Below are positions 34,018 through 44,575 of a stretch of DNA of 64,000 nucleotides, one piece after another; the stretch's first letter is position 1; each line of letters opens with the position of its first letter. Position numbers and translations under genes: made by a program. This DNA is from Photobacterium marinum. Its GTDB lineage: Bacteria; Pseudomonadota; Gammaproteobacteria; Enterobacterales; Vibrionaceae. A model generated the notes under the pieces. The model did not search any database and had not been told where the DNA came from. It worked only from the letters and a program-made list of their open reading frames with translations. The DNA lies in NCBI RefSeq assembly GCF_000331515.1, contig NZ_AMZO01000036.1, forward strand, positions 1 to 64,000, written 5' to 3'.

Positions 34018-34293
34018 TCAATAGTAATCAATATTACCGGCATAGCATTGATCGTAGCCGTCATCCCAGCCATTAGCATATTTTTTGTCCCTTTCTGCTC
34101 GCTCTGGATCACGACGAAATCCATCCTTAAAAGTCTGTGCTTCTTCCTTCCTACTGCTACAACCATCCTGGTAACCATCAAGGTAGTTACGGGTAAAACC
34201 CAGCTCCATTAATCTGTCATGCCGGGTATCCGCGCAGCTGATCAGAACCAGCGAAAGGCCGATGATCCAACCTTTCCGTAATAAAACAAGCAT
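34018..34293 (-). CDS. Small lipoprotein, unknown function
   Basis: A 91-residue product from ATG 34293, chosen because GGGAG lies seven bases before it. It has a short lipoprotein signal with lipobox LISC (MLVLLRKGWIIGLSLVLISC), then a charged, aromatic mature part with two similar motifs, GYQDGC and GWDDGYDQC, possibly forming a disulfide. No family is recognised with confidence. It is a probable outer- or inner-membrane lipoprotein with its own transcript. Confidence 0.75.
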   Translation of the reverse strand: MLVLLRKGWIIGLSLVLISCADTRHDRLMELGFTRNYLDGYQDGCSSRKEEAQTFKDGFRRDPERAERDKKYANGWDDGYDQCYAGNIDYY

Positions 34294-34448
34294 GCAACAC
34301 TCCCTGAAAATAAGCATTACATATCATAATATGTAAGCCGTTCTCAGCAGACTGTCTTAGTTTCGACACTTCTGCTACTTTTAGTGCAACGTCTACTCCA
34401 TGAGCTAAACAATGGCTCCAATGAGTTCAGAAGAAACAGAGAGTAATA

Positions 34449-35144
34449 ATGAAGAAAAATGTCCTGATCACCGGTGCAAACCGTGGTGTCGGCCTGGCGC
34501 TGGTTAATGCTTATCTGAATGCCGGGTGGCATGTCTTTGCCTGTTGCCGCCAACCAGACTTGGCTACAGAATTACAACAACGCCAAAATGAAACTGAAGC
34601 CCTGACTCTACTTGCGCTGGATGTTACCGATCATCAGGCCATTTTATCGCTTAGCCAACAAATGGCTGATATCCCTTTGGATTTGCTGATAAATAACGCT
34701 GGCTACTACGGACCTAAAGGTTATGGTTTTGGAAACACTGATGCCGATGAGTGGAGAAAAGTCTTTGAGATCAACACTATTGCGCCGTTAAAACTAGCTG
34801 AAGCGTTTTATCCGCAGTTGAAATCAGAAAATCCGGGCATCATTGCCTGCATGTCATCAAAGGTCGGCAGCATGACGGAAAATACCAGCGGCGGCGGCTA
34901 TATTTACCGTTCGTCAAAAGCAGCACTCAATTCGGTGGTTAAAAGTCTCTCCAACGACCTGCTACCTGAAGGTATTATCTCCGTTGCCCTTCACCCTGGG
35001 TGGGTCCAAACAGAAATGGGCGGGCCTAATGCTTTAATCGCCCCCCAAACTTCTGCGAAAGGCCTGATGCATGTAATCAATAACCTTTCAAAAATAGATT
35101 CCGGCACTTTCCTTGATTATCAGGGTAAAGCTGTTGCCTGGTAA
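34449..35144 (+). CDS. Short-chain dehydrogenase/reductase (C-factor-like)
   Basis: A 231-residue NAD(P)-dependent SDR. It has the cofactor loop TGANRGVG, the NNAG motif (LLINNAGYYGP), the catalytic Ser in CMSSKVGSM and the YxxxK pair in YIYRSSK. This group is often annotated as C-factor/CsgA-like. The substrate is not known. It is preceded by an AGAGAG site and stands alone. Confidence 0.88.
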   Translation: MKKNVLITGANRGVGLALVNAYLNAGWHVFACCRQPDLATELQQRQNETEALTLLALDVTDHQAILSLSQQMADIPLDLLINNAGYYGPKGYGFGNTDADEWRKVFEINTIAPLKLAEAFYPQLKSENPGIIACMSSKVGSMTENTSGGGYIYRSSKAALNSVVKSLSNDLLPEGIISVALHPGWVQTEMGGPNALIAPQTSAKGLMHVINNLSKIDSGTFLDYQGKAVAW

Positions 35145-35182
35145 CAATTAGTTGTTCACATTCACGATCTGTTCACTCTTAC

Positions 35183-35212
35183 GCCGGAAGTATTTTTCTT
35201 CCGGCAACATTG
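35183..35212 (+). terminator. Possible terminator after the SDR gene
   Basis: Perfect 8-bp stem GCCGGAAG (35183-35190) / CTTCCGGC (35198-35205) with a T-rich loop; the T-run lies a few bases further on, so efficiency is uncertain. Confidence 0.55.
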
Positions 35213-35434
35213 CTTTTTCAGATATCTTTCCAACATAACGCTTGTCTAACAACGGGCAAATTCGATCTGCCAACAAACCTAAAATTAAACAGTCTAAGTT
35301 GTGCAATGACTCGCAATTTACAAAAATGCAATTATTTTCACATCAATATGTGTGATTAGCACGAACAATAATTTCACTGATCGTTAAAAATACTGCCATC
35401 AACAAATAGTAATATCCAAAATGGACAGCTGACG

Positions 35435-37054
35435 TTGGCAGAAAATGAGCGATTGAATACGTTTTACCACCACCTGATGAGTGTCTGGGGAAAAACACAC
35501 GGCCTACGGACAATTTGTGAGCTCACTTGCAGGCACTTAGCCGAAGATTTCGCTGCCACTCAGGTACAACTTATTGTTGCCTATCAGGCCCGCTGGAATA
35601 CCTTGCTGAGAATGGATGAATCAGGGATCCACTACCAATTTCCACCAACAAAGATCAAAGAAAACAATCGAATCCCTTTTTCTCAAATCACACACACTAT
35701 CCGGATAAACAACGCCCGTCTAGACAACATAGAAAATGGTTGTCGGTTGTGGTTGCCGCTGGAAAGGCGCTCAGTCATTATCGGCCTTCTGATCATCGAC
35801 TTGCCAAAAGATCCCCATTTGCAATGCTCTGATTTCAACTACTTGGCTACATTGCTCGCTTCTGAACTGGATGCGGGTTTGCTCAGTGAAAGTATCGAAC
35901 ATGAGCACCATGGCCGCCGAACAGCTGAACGTGAACTGCAAATCAGCCAGCATGAACAACAGGCTTTACAGGAGCAACTACAGGCCCTGCATGACATCTC
36001 ATTCAAGCTTTGGCGTGCGCGCTCCATTGATGACATGCTTTTTACTGCTGTTGACGAAGCCAAGAAAGTACTCCATGTCGACCGGATGGCAATCTTTTTG
36101 TGCAAAGGGAACAACCTAATGCAGGGTACTTATGGTACCGACCTGTTTGGTAACACCATTGATGAGCAATACTTTGAATCAAAGATTCCAGATGACTATT
36201 GGTACACTAACAACAAACAAGTACTGAAAGAGTACCTTTCAGTCAATGAAAACACCCCGCTCTATCATGATTTCAAGCAAGTGGGATTTGGATGGAATGC
36301 CTATATCTCCCTATGGGACGAAGATAGTCCTGTAGGTTGGATAGCCTGTGACAACCTACTGACAGGAATGCCGTTTCTCAGTTATCACCGCCAGCTGTTA
36401 AAGCAGTTCGGCTTCATAGTTTCTCAACACCTGGTACGCAGGCAAGCAGAAGAAAAGCTGATAAAACTGAACAAAGAGCTGGAGCAACGAGTTCTGGACA
36501 GAACTGCTGAACTGGAGCGAGTGAACGGGCAGCTTGAAAAAATATCCCGCCTTGATCCCCTGACCTCTGTGTCCAACCGCAGGGTGTTTGATCAAAGGTT
36601 TAGGGAAGAATGGTTACATGCAAGTCGCCACCAGCAACCATTGTCACTTCTGCTGATCGATGTGGATCATTTTAAGTCTTATAACGATAATTATGGTCAC
36701 GCCGCCGGAGACCGATGCCTGAAGATGATTGCCAGCACCCTGGAATCACTTGAGCGGCGCTCAGGCGCTTTGTTTGCCCGTTATGGCGGTGAAGAATTTG
36801 TCCTACTGCTGCCTAATCAGGATCAGTTCAGCGCTGGTTATATCGCCCAGCGTGCGTTACATGCCATCCAAATGCTGGAAATCCCGAGAATCAATGGTGC
36901 AGACAGTGCTGCGACCATTGTCTCGATCAGTATCGGGGTCAACACTATTATCCCGACAGAAAATAATTCTCCGGATATATTCTTCAAAAAAACTGATAAA
37001 GCGCTTTATCAAGCAAAGGATAATGGTAGAAACCAATTCTGCGTCAGCAGTTAA
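35435..37054 (+). CDS. GAF-GGDEF diguanylate cyclase
   Basis: A cytosolic sensor cyclase making cyclic di-GMP. The 539-residue protein has a GAF-like N-terminal region (about 15-155), a second GAF-like domain (about 190-330), a coiled coil (about 335-370) and a GGDEF domain (about 375-535). The active site reads GGEEF at 451-455, which is competent. The RxxD product-inhibition site five residues upstream is absent (RSGA there). The start is TTG at 35435 with a weak ribosome site; an ATG at 35477 is an alternative. It converges on topB with a four-base overlap of the stop regions. Confidence 0.88.
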   Translation: MAENERLNTFYHHLMSVWGKTHGLRTICELTCRHLAEDFAATQVQLIVAYQARWNTLLRMDESGIHYQFPPTKIKENNRIPFSQITHTIRINNARLDNIENGCRLWLPLERRSVIIGLLIIDLPKDPHLQCSDFNYLATLLASELDAGLLSESIEHEHHGRRTAERELQISQHEQQALQEQLQALHDISFKLWRARSIDDMLFTAVDEAKKVLHVDRMAIFLCKGNNLMQGTYGTDLFGNTIDEQYFESKIPDDYWYTNNKQVLKEYLSVNENTPLYHDFKQVGFGWNAYISLWDEDSPVGWIACDNLLTGMPFLSYHRQLLKQFGFIVSQHLVRRQAEEKLIKLNKELEQRVLDRTAELERVNGQLEKISRLDPLTSVSNRRVFDQRFREEWLHASRHQQPLSLLLIDVDHFKSYNDNYGHAAGDRCLKMIASTLESLERRSGALFARYGGEEFVLLLPNQDQFSAGYIAQRALHAIQMLEIPRINGADSAATIVSISIGVNTIIPTENNSPDIFFKKTDKALYQAKDNGRNQFCVSS

Positions 37055-39036
37055 CCAGCTTTCTTCTTCGTGGCTTTTCTGGTTCCTGCACTAGCTGTCG
37101 ATTTCGAGCCGGACTTAGCAGTGCCTTTACGATATCGACGCTTCTTCCCACCTTTAAACGGTTCCGGCGATTTCAGCTCGCGAAGGCTTGGCGGCACCTC
37201 GCTTTGTCTGACGTTATCCATCATCAGCAACAGCCTTGACTGGAGGGCATCCATAAAAGGCTGATAAGCACATTTCTTTTCCGCCATATCCTGCAACTGA
37301 TGCTCCCAATGTGCCGTCATATCGGGATAGGTTGCCTCATCCGGCAGCGCATAAACCAGACCACGACCAGCTTCAGTTGCATGAATACTCTTTCCCTGAC
37401 GCATCAGTAACTGACGTTTAAACAAGGTATCCAAAATGCCGGCCCGGGTGGCTTCGGTGCCGAGACCATCTGTTTCCCGCAATATCTTCTTCAGCGATGA
37501 ATCAGAAACAAAACGAGCAATACCTGTCATCGCCTGCAAAAGTGTTGCTTCAGTAAACGGCTTTGGCGGCTCTGTCATCTTGTCTTTGATTTCACCATCC
37601 TGACAAGTCAGCACTGTTCCCTTTTCCAAAGGTGGCACCTTATCCGCCAAATCTTTGTCCTCGGTTGAATCATTACGTCCCAGCAGTTCGCGCCACCCAG
37701 GACTCATCAACTGACGCCCCTTGGCAATAAAGAGTCCACCAGCAATCGTAAAAGCCAGTTTCGCCTCGCTATAAACCGCTGGCGGATAAAACTGCATCAG
37801 ATACTGGCGGGCAATCAGCTGATAAACTTTATTTTCGCTGCTGCTCAAAGCCGCAGCGTTCACTGCCTTAGGGGTAGGAATAATCGCATGGTGAGCGTCT
37901 ACTTTCTTATCGTTCCAAGCTTTGGATTTCAAAGAAGTATCAGCACCGTTTACCGCGTTGCTCAGCTCACCAGCATTATTGGCGATAGCCTGGCAGACAT
38001 CATTTGCCTGCCTGAAATGATCCACCGGTAAATAGCGACAGTCAGAGCGAGGGTAAGTGATCACTTTATGCTTTTCATAAAGCGACTGACAGTTTGCCAG
38101 TACATCGGCAGCACTCATACCGTAACGCTTGGCAGCGTCGATCTGCAATGCTGAAAGTGAATAAGGTAAAGGCGGAGCCTGCCGGGTTTCTTTTCGTTCA
38201 GACTCTGTAACCTCCGCAGGTTGCCCCTTAATTCGACCAACAACATTTTCACACAACTGTCGGTTGAGAATCCGCCCATCTTCATCCTGCCAGGGTTTGC
38301 AGGCATCACTTGGTTTCCAGCGCGCACGGATCATGATGTCCTGATACGGAATCAGGGCAAACACTTCATAAAATGGCTTAGGAACAAAATTGGCAATTTC
38401 GTCATCACGGCGTGTCACCAGTCCCAGAACCGGAGTCTGCACCCGTCCAACAGACAACACGCCACGATAGCCGCCCTTCTGACCCAGCAGGGTATAAGCC
38501 CGTGTCATGTTCATACCATAAAGCCAGTCCGCACGAGAACGGGCCAAAGCTGAGACAGATAGCGGGATAAAGTCCCGGTTGCTGCGCATCTTACCTAATG
38601 CACGCTTCACTGCCGCCGGGTTCAAATCTGAAATCAGCAACCGTTGCATATTGGCTTTCTTGCTTTGTGCCAGTTTAACGTAGTCGATCACTTCATCAAC
38701 CAACAACTGCCCTTCCCGATCCGGGTCTCCGGCATGAACAACTTCCGATGCTTTTTTTGCCAGCTTTCTGACCACAGAAAGCTGCTTACTGGCCGACTTT
38801 CTCGGTGCCAGTTGCCATTGCAGAGGAATAATCGGCAAATCACCCATATTCCATTTTTTATATTTCTCATCATAGGCATCAGGCTCAACCTGCTCAAGCA
38901 AATGCCCTATACACCAGGTCACGATGTCTCCATTGCCTACCTCGATATAACCGTCATGGTTTTTATGGGGACGAGGTAATACAGCCGCAATGGCGCGACC
39001 TAGGCTTGGTTTTTCAGCAATATACAAACGGGTCAT
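37051..39036 (-). CDS. topB: DNA topoisomerase III
   Basis: Type IA topoisomerase that decatenates replication and recombination intermediates. The 661-residue protein has the TOPRIM domain (MTRLYIAEKPSLGRAIA; HAGDPDREGQLLVDEV) and the active-site tyrosine Tyr328 in ITYPRSDCRYLP, at the same position as in E. coli TopB. The C-terminal tail is highly basic (Lys/Arg/Ser/Thr/Ala-rich, about 625-661), likely for DNA binding. It is near selD and ydjA, as in enteric bacteria. Its stop overlaps the convergent GGDEF gene. Confidence 0.95.
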   Translation of the reverse strand: MTRLYIAEKPSLGRAIAAVLPRPHKNHDGYIEVGNGDIVTWCIGHLLEQVEPDAYDEKYKKWNMGDLPIIPLQWQLAPRKSASKQLSVVRKLAKKASEVVHAGDPDREGQLLVDEVIDYVKLAQSKKANMQRLLISDLNPAAVKRALGKMRSNRDFIPLSVSALARSRADWLYGMNMTRAYTLLGQKGGYRGVLSVGRVQTPVLGLVTRRDDEIANFVPKPFYEVFALIPYQDIMIRARWKPSDACKPWQDEDGRILNRQLCENVVGRIKGQPAEVTESERKETRQAPPLPYSLSALQIDAAKRYGMSAADVLANCQSLYEKHKVITYPRSDCRYLPVDHFRQANDVCQAIANNAGELSNAVNGADTSLKSKAWNDKKVDAHHAIIPTPKAVNAAALSSSENKVYQLIARQYLMQFYPPAVYSEAKLAFTIAGGLFIAKGRQLMSPGWRELLGRNDSTEDKDLADKVPPLEKGTVLTCQDGEIKDKMTEPPKPFTEATLLQAMTGIARFVSDSSLKKILRETDGLGTEATRAGILDTLFKRQLLMRQGKSIHATEAGRGLVYALPDEATYPDMTAHWEHQLQDMAEKKCAYQPFMDALQSRLLLMMDNVRQSEVPPSLRELKSPEPFKGGKKRRYRKGTAKSGSKSTASAGTRKATKKKAG

Positions 39037-39153
39037 GGAAGTTGTTCACTCATTCTTTTGAGCTGAACTATAAGAAAAAAGAACGATGAGGACAAGAAAT
39101 ACTGGATATAGATACAGGAGAAACAAATTCGAGATGCGACAAATACTAAAGGG

Positions 39154-39189
39154 AAGAGAAACGAAGTAAACAGTAACTTCGCTTCTCTT
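39154..39189 (-). terminator. Hairpin terminator after mnmH
   Basis: A 14-bp stem with one mismatch, AAGAGAAaCGAAGT / ACTTCGcTTCTCTT, with an eight-base loop, about 80 bases past the mnmH stop. The minus-strand tail is C/T-rich. Confidence 0.6.
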
Positions 39190-39266
39190 TACCATTAGGA
39201 CTTAATTTCGATCCGGTGGCTTAAAATAAAGCCCCTGATACCGGATATTGAAACCAGAACCCCAAC

Positions 39267-40361
39267 CTACTTCGTTTTTTCAACCAGCCAGTCTTTAACT
39301 TCATCGTACTCGCCACGGAATACGATTCGGTCAGCTTTCTTACTCAGCTGATAGGTGTACATAGGATCATAATATTCAACCAGCAAAGGTCTTAGCCAGT
39401 CGTCATGGCCATCAAGAGAGCCGTTAATCTGCATCGCTTTAACAGCCTGCTGCTGAACATTAAGCAGCGCTTCATAACGCTCCAGACCAAGACGCTTGCG
39501 AATACCGAACATCCCGCGAGCCAGGTACTCAGCAAAATTAATCCAGCCTAGCTCTTCGCCGTCACGGGCAACGAAATCACGCTGCATCCGCACTACATAA
39601 TCATCGATAAGTCGGCCAATACGGACATCAACCGGATCATTAACCACGGCAATCTTTGCATGCTGCATCGCTTCATTCAGCGCCAGCGGAACATTGGCAG
39701 AGCCGATAATTCGACCTTCGTCTTCATAAACGAAATGAGTAAAACCGCGCTCCTGCTTTTTCAGCATTTCAACAGCCAGCACGTTCTCGAAGTTAATCTG
39801 TGTACGTTGCTCTGTGACATAGCGACCGAATGATGAACCGCGATGATTTGCTGCCCCCTCAAGATCAATACCGTTTCCCAGTTCATTGACCATGATAGTT
39901 TTACCGCAACCTGTGTTACCACCGATTAGCGTCATCGGCTGTGCTGCAACCTGTTCGATAGTATCGATCAGAAAACGTCGCAGTGCTTTATAGCCGCCAA
40001 CGATCTTTGGGTACTCAATACCGGCTTCTTTCAGCCACTGCTGAGTGATTTCCGAGCGCAGACCGCCACGGAAACAGTAAAGGTAACCATTCGGGTTCGC
40101 TTCACAGAATGCCTTCCACTGAGCAACACGCTCAGCTTTGATGTCACCATGAACCAGCTCATGCCCCAAAGCAAGTGCTGCTTCCTGCCCTTGCTCTTTA
40201 TAACAGGTACCGACAGCTTCCCGTTCAGAATCCAGCATCAAAGGACGGTTTACCGAGGTCGGAAACGCGCCTTGAGCAAACTCAACCGGAGCTCGCATAT
40301 CCATCAGCGGCGTGTCGTTGACAAAAAGTTGTCGGAAATCTTCACAATTAGGGCGTGACAT
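39267..40361 (-). CDS. mnmH: tRNA 2-selenouridine synthase
   Basis: Replaces sulfur by selenium in 2-thiouridine at the tRNA wobble position (SelU/YbbB), using selenophosphate from SelD. The 364-residue protein has an N-terminal rhodanese domain with catalytic Cys96 in YLYCFRGGLRS and a P-loop GGNTGCGKT (147-155). The ATG 40361 overlaps the selD stop (TAATG), which ties synthesis to SelD. An in-frame TTG two codons upstream is unlikely to be the start. Confidence 0.95.
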   Translation of the reverse strand: MSRPNCEDFRQLFVNDTPLMDMRAPVEFAQGAFPTSVNRPLMLDSEREAVGTCYKEQGQEAALALGHELVHGDIKAERVAQWKAFCEANPNGYLYCFRGGLRSEITQQWLKEAGIEYPKIVGGYKALRRFLIDTIEQVAAQPMTLIGGNTGCGKTIMVNELGNGIDLEGAANHRGSSFGRYVTEQRTQINFENVLAVEMLKKQERGFTHFVYEDEGRIIGSANVPLALNEAMQHAKIAVVNDPVDVRIGRLIDDYVVRMQRDFVARDGEELGWINFAEYLARGMFGIRKRLGLERYEALLNVQQQAVKAMQINGSLDGHDDWLRPLLVEYYDPMYTYQLSKKADRIVFRGEYDEVKDWLVEKTK

Positions 40362-41398
40362 TAGCAAATCTCAATCAGGGTTTTCTCGCCATTCGCTGGC
40401 ATCAGTTCACCAATTGCATTCAGCTCAATACCATGGCGCTCAGCCACAGCTTGCACTTCCTGCTCCGCTTCCGGCGTAACAGCCAGCAGCAAACCACCTG
40501 ATGTCTGAGGGTCACACAGCAATGCCATCTGCTGATCGCTCATTTCACCGATACGGTGACCATAGCTGGCAAAGTTACGACCAGTACCGCCAGGAACACA
40601 GCCCTGACCGATATAGTCAAACACACCCGGCAGGTGCGGAACCTGATTAAACCAAACTTTGGCTTTCAGCTCACTGCCTTCACAGATCTCGTTCAGGTGA
40701 CCCATCAGGCCAAAACCGGTTACATCCGTCATAGCCTTCACACCAGCGATATCGGCAAAATCTGCACCAGGCTTGTTCAGCTTGCACATCCAGTCACGAG
40801 CAAGGCCAACATGCTCATCTGCCAGCTTGGATTTTTTCTCAGCCGTGGTCAGAACACCGATACCTAGTGGTTTGGTCAGGTATAGTTTACAGCCAGCTTC
40901 TGCCTGGTTGTTTCGTTTCACACGGTCTGTATCAACGATACCGGTTACCGCCAGGCCGAAAATCGGCTCAGGTGCATCAATAGAGTGACCACCAGCAAGA
41001 GAAATACCAGCCTCACGACAAACAGAACGACCACCTTCAATAACTTGCTGGGCAATTTCAGGTGCCAGCACATTGACGGGCCAGCCCAGGATCGCAATCG
41101 CCATGATTGGCTTACCGCCCATCGCGTAAATATCGCTGATAGCGTTAGTTGCTGCAATTCGGCCGAAATCAAACGGGTCATCAACAATAGGCATGAAGAA
41201 GTCAGTGGTGCTGATCACTGCACTGCCGTTGCCCAGATCATAGACAGCAGCATCGTCTTTACTTTCATTACCTACCAGCAGGTTAGGATCTGCAAATGGG
41301 GTGAGTTGAGTTCGGAGAATAGTATCAAGAACTTGGGGAGAAATTTTACAACCACAGCCTGCACCGTGGCTATATTGAGTTAGGCGAACATTTTCCAT
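40361..41398 (-). CDS. selD: Selenophosphate synthetase
   Basis: Makes selenophosphate from selenide and ATP. The 345-residue protein has the N-terminal glycine-rich loop [13 protein letters not shown] with catalytic Cys17, so this is the cysteine rather than selenocysteine form. Other family motifs are [25 protein letters not shown] and [11 protein letters not shown]. It is the first gene of a two-gene operon with mnmH. No selA, selB or selC is in the window, so selenium may be used for tRNA only or also elsewhere. Confidence 0.96.
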   Translation of the reverse strand: MENVRLTQYSHGAGCGCKISPQVLDTILRTQLTPFADPNLLVGNESKDDAAVYDLGNGSAVISTTDFFMPIVDDPFDFGRIAATNAISDIYAMGGKPIMAIAILGWPVNVLAPEIAQQVIEGGRSVCREAGISLAGGHSIDAPEPIFGLAVTGIVDTDRVKRNNQAEAGCKLYLTKPLGIGVLTTAEKKSKLADEHVGLARDWMCKLNKPGADFADIAGVKAMTDVTGFGLMGHLNEICEGSELKAKVWFNQVPHLPGVFDYIGQGCVPGGTGRNFASYGHRIGEMSDQQMALLCDPQTSGGLLLAVTPEAEQEVQAVAERHGIELNAIGELMPANGEKTLIEIC

Positions 41399-41471
41399 GA
41401 CACGCTCCGGGATAATGACAAGAGCGAAGAATTCTACTCCTGCGGCTATACCCTGTCACCATTCTGGATCA

Positions 41472-41511
41472 AAAAGGAGCCACTGAACGCTGTCAGCGGC
41501 TCCTTTTAAGT
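41472..41511 (-). terminator. Terminator after ydjA
   Basis: Stem AAAAGGAGCC / GGCTCCTTTT with an inner CTGA/TCAG pairing in a 16-base loop. On the minus strand a TTTTT tail follows. Confidence 0.88.
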
Positions 41512-41532
41512 GATTATTCAATCAATTTCGTC

Positions 41533-42081
41533 TCAGAGATACTCGACAAACTGCTTCAGGTCACGCTCCTGCACTTTAGCTTCCCGGCAACCCGGTGTAC
41601 CCAAATACAAGAAACCGGCGATCAAATCCTCTCCCTGAACACCTAAAGCCTCACGGACAACGGGATGATAAGCCCATTTACCGGTTCGCCAGTATCCGGA
41701 AAAGCCCTGAGCAACCGCAGCCATTTGCATCGCCTGGACCGCACAACCGGCAGAAAGGTGTTGTTCAATCACTGGCACCTTTTCATGTTCAGTCACTTTC
41801 GCTACCACGGTAATAACCATAGGTGCACGAAACGGCGCTTTGCCTGCTCTCTCAATGGTTGCGTCATCTGCACCGTCTGCCTTAGCCGCTTCGACTAGAA
41901 TATCAGCCAGCTTTTGCAAACCTTCACCATGAGACACAATGAACCGCCATGGTGCCAGTGCCGCATGGTCCGGAGCCCTCAGCCCTGCACGTAAAATATT
42001 ATCCAACGCATCATCCTGAGGTGCAGGCTCCATTAGCTTCGGTAGTGAGCGACGACTTAACAATAACGAGAGTGCTTCCAT
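41533..42081 (-). CDS. ydjA: NAD(P)H nitroreductase, YdjA type
   Basis: A compact FMN-dependent nitroreductase of 182 residues. FMN-binding motifs are SRRSLPKL near the N-terminus, APDHAALAPWRF, and GCAVQAMQMAA with GYWRTG. The family is homodimeric; the physiological substrate of YdjA is not known. Its location next to selD and topB matches E. coli. A Fur-like sequence lies 9-27 bases before the start codon. Confidence 0.92.
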   Translation of the reverse strand: MEALSLLLSRRSLPKLMEPAPQDDALDNILRAGLRAPDHAALAPWRFIVSHGEGLQKLADILVEAAKADGADDATIERAGKAPFRAPMVITVVAKVTEHEKVPVIEQHLSAGCAVQAMQMAAVAQGFSGYWRTGKWAYHPVVREALGVQGEDLIAGFLYLGTPGCREAKVQERDLKQFVEYL

Positions 42082-42089
42082 AACAACCT

Positions 42090-42108
42090 CATAATGAAAA
42101 TGATTATT
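42090..42108 (-). promoter_or_regulatory. Fur-like box at the ydjA promoter
   Basis: The 19-bp sequence CATAATGAAAATGATTATT agrees with the Fur consensus at about 15 of 19 positions. It directly precedes the ydjA start codon. Confidence 0.5.
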
Positions 42109-42186
42109 GTTTTTACAATATCATACTTAACGAATTGTTAAACCCTTGAGAATATAAGGATTAGGAGCAAAAAAGAGGGGCTTAGA

Positions 42187-42256
42187 AATGAAAAAGAGTT
42201 ACGAGGAAAAGCATACCTTACCCTGGCTAAGTAAAACGGCTCACCTCGTAACTCGT
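42187..42256 (-). terminator. Long-loop terminator after fadH
   Basis: Perfect 11-bp inverted repeat GAGTTACGAGG (42196-42206) / CCTCGTAACTC (42244-42254) with a 37-base loop. On the minus strand it ends in CTCTTTTT, so it looks like the fadH terminator with an unusually large loop. Confidence 0.7.
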
Positions 42257-42301
42257 AGCTGAAACGTGTTGCTACACTTACACGCTGCCTTAAATTAGTT
42301 G

Positions 42302-44356
<2,055 letters not shown>

Positions 44357-44372
44357 TCAAACAAACAATTTT

Positions 44373-44386
44373 CAAACACTTGTTTA
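44373..44386 (-). promoter_or_regulatory. PsrA-like palindrome upstream of fadH
   Basis: CAAAC-ACTT-GTTTA resembles the (G/C)AAAC-N2-4-GTTT(G/C) operator of the fatty-acid regulator PsrA. It lies about 60 bases before the fadH start. Nothing else in the window supports PsrA control. Confidence 0.35.
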
Positions 44387-44575
44387 CATTACTGCAACAT
44401 TATTTTCTCATGGCAGTTCATAAAATTACTGAACTCCATGATATTTCCTGTCGACAATTCGCAGCAGCCGCAATACTTAATAGAGGGGGACATGTGTACA
44501 TACAGATTATTACTGTAATTACTTGTTTACTAAGTTAGGATAAAAGCAATACCTATCACATCATCAGGAATGTTA

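Noticed and set aside
40361-41398. Selenocysteine form of SelD
   Set aside because: The catalytic position is an ordinary Cys codon (Cys17) and there is no in-frame TGA.
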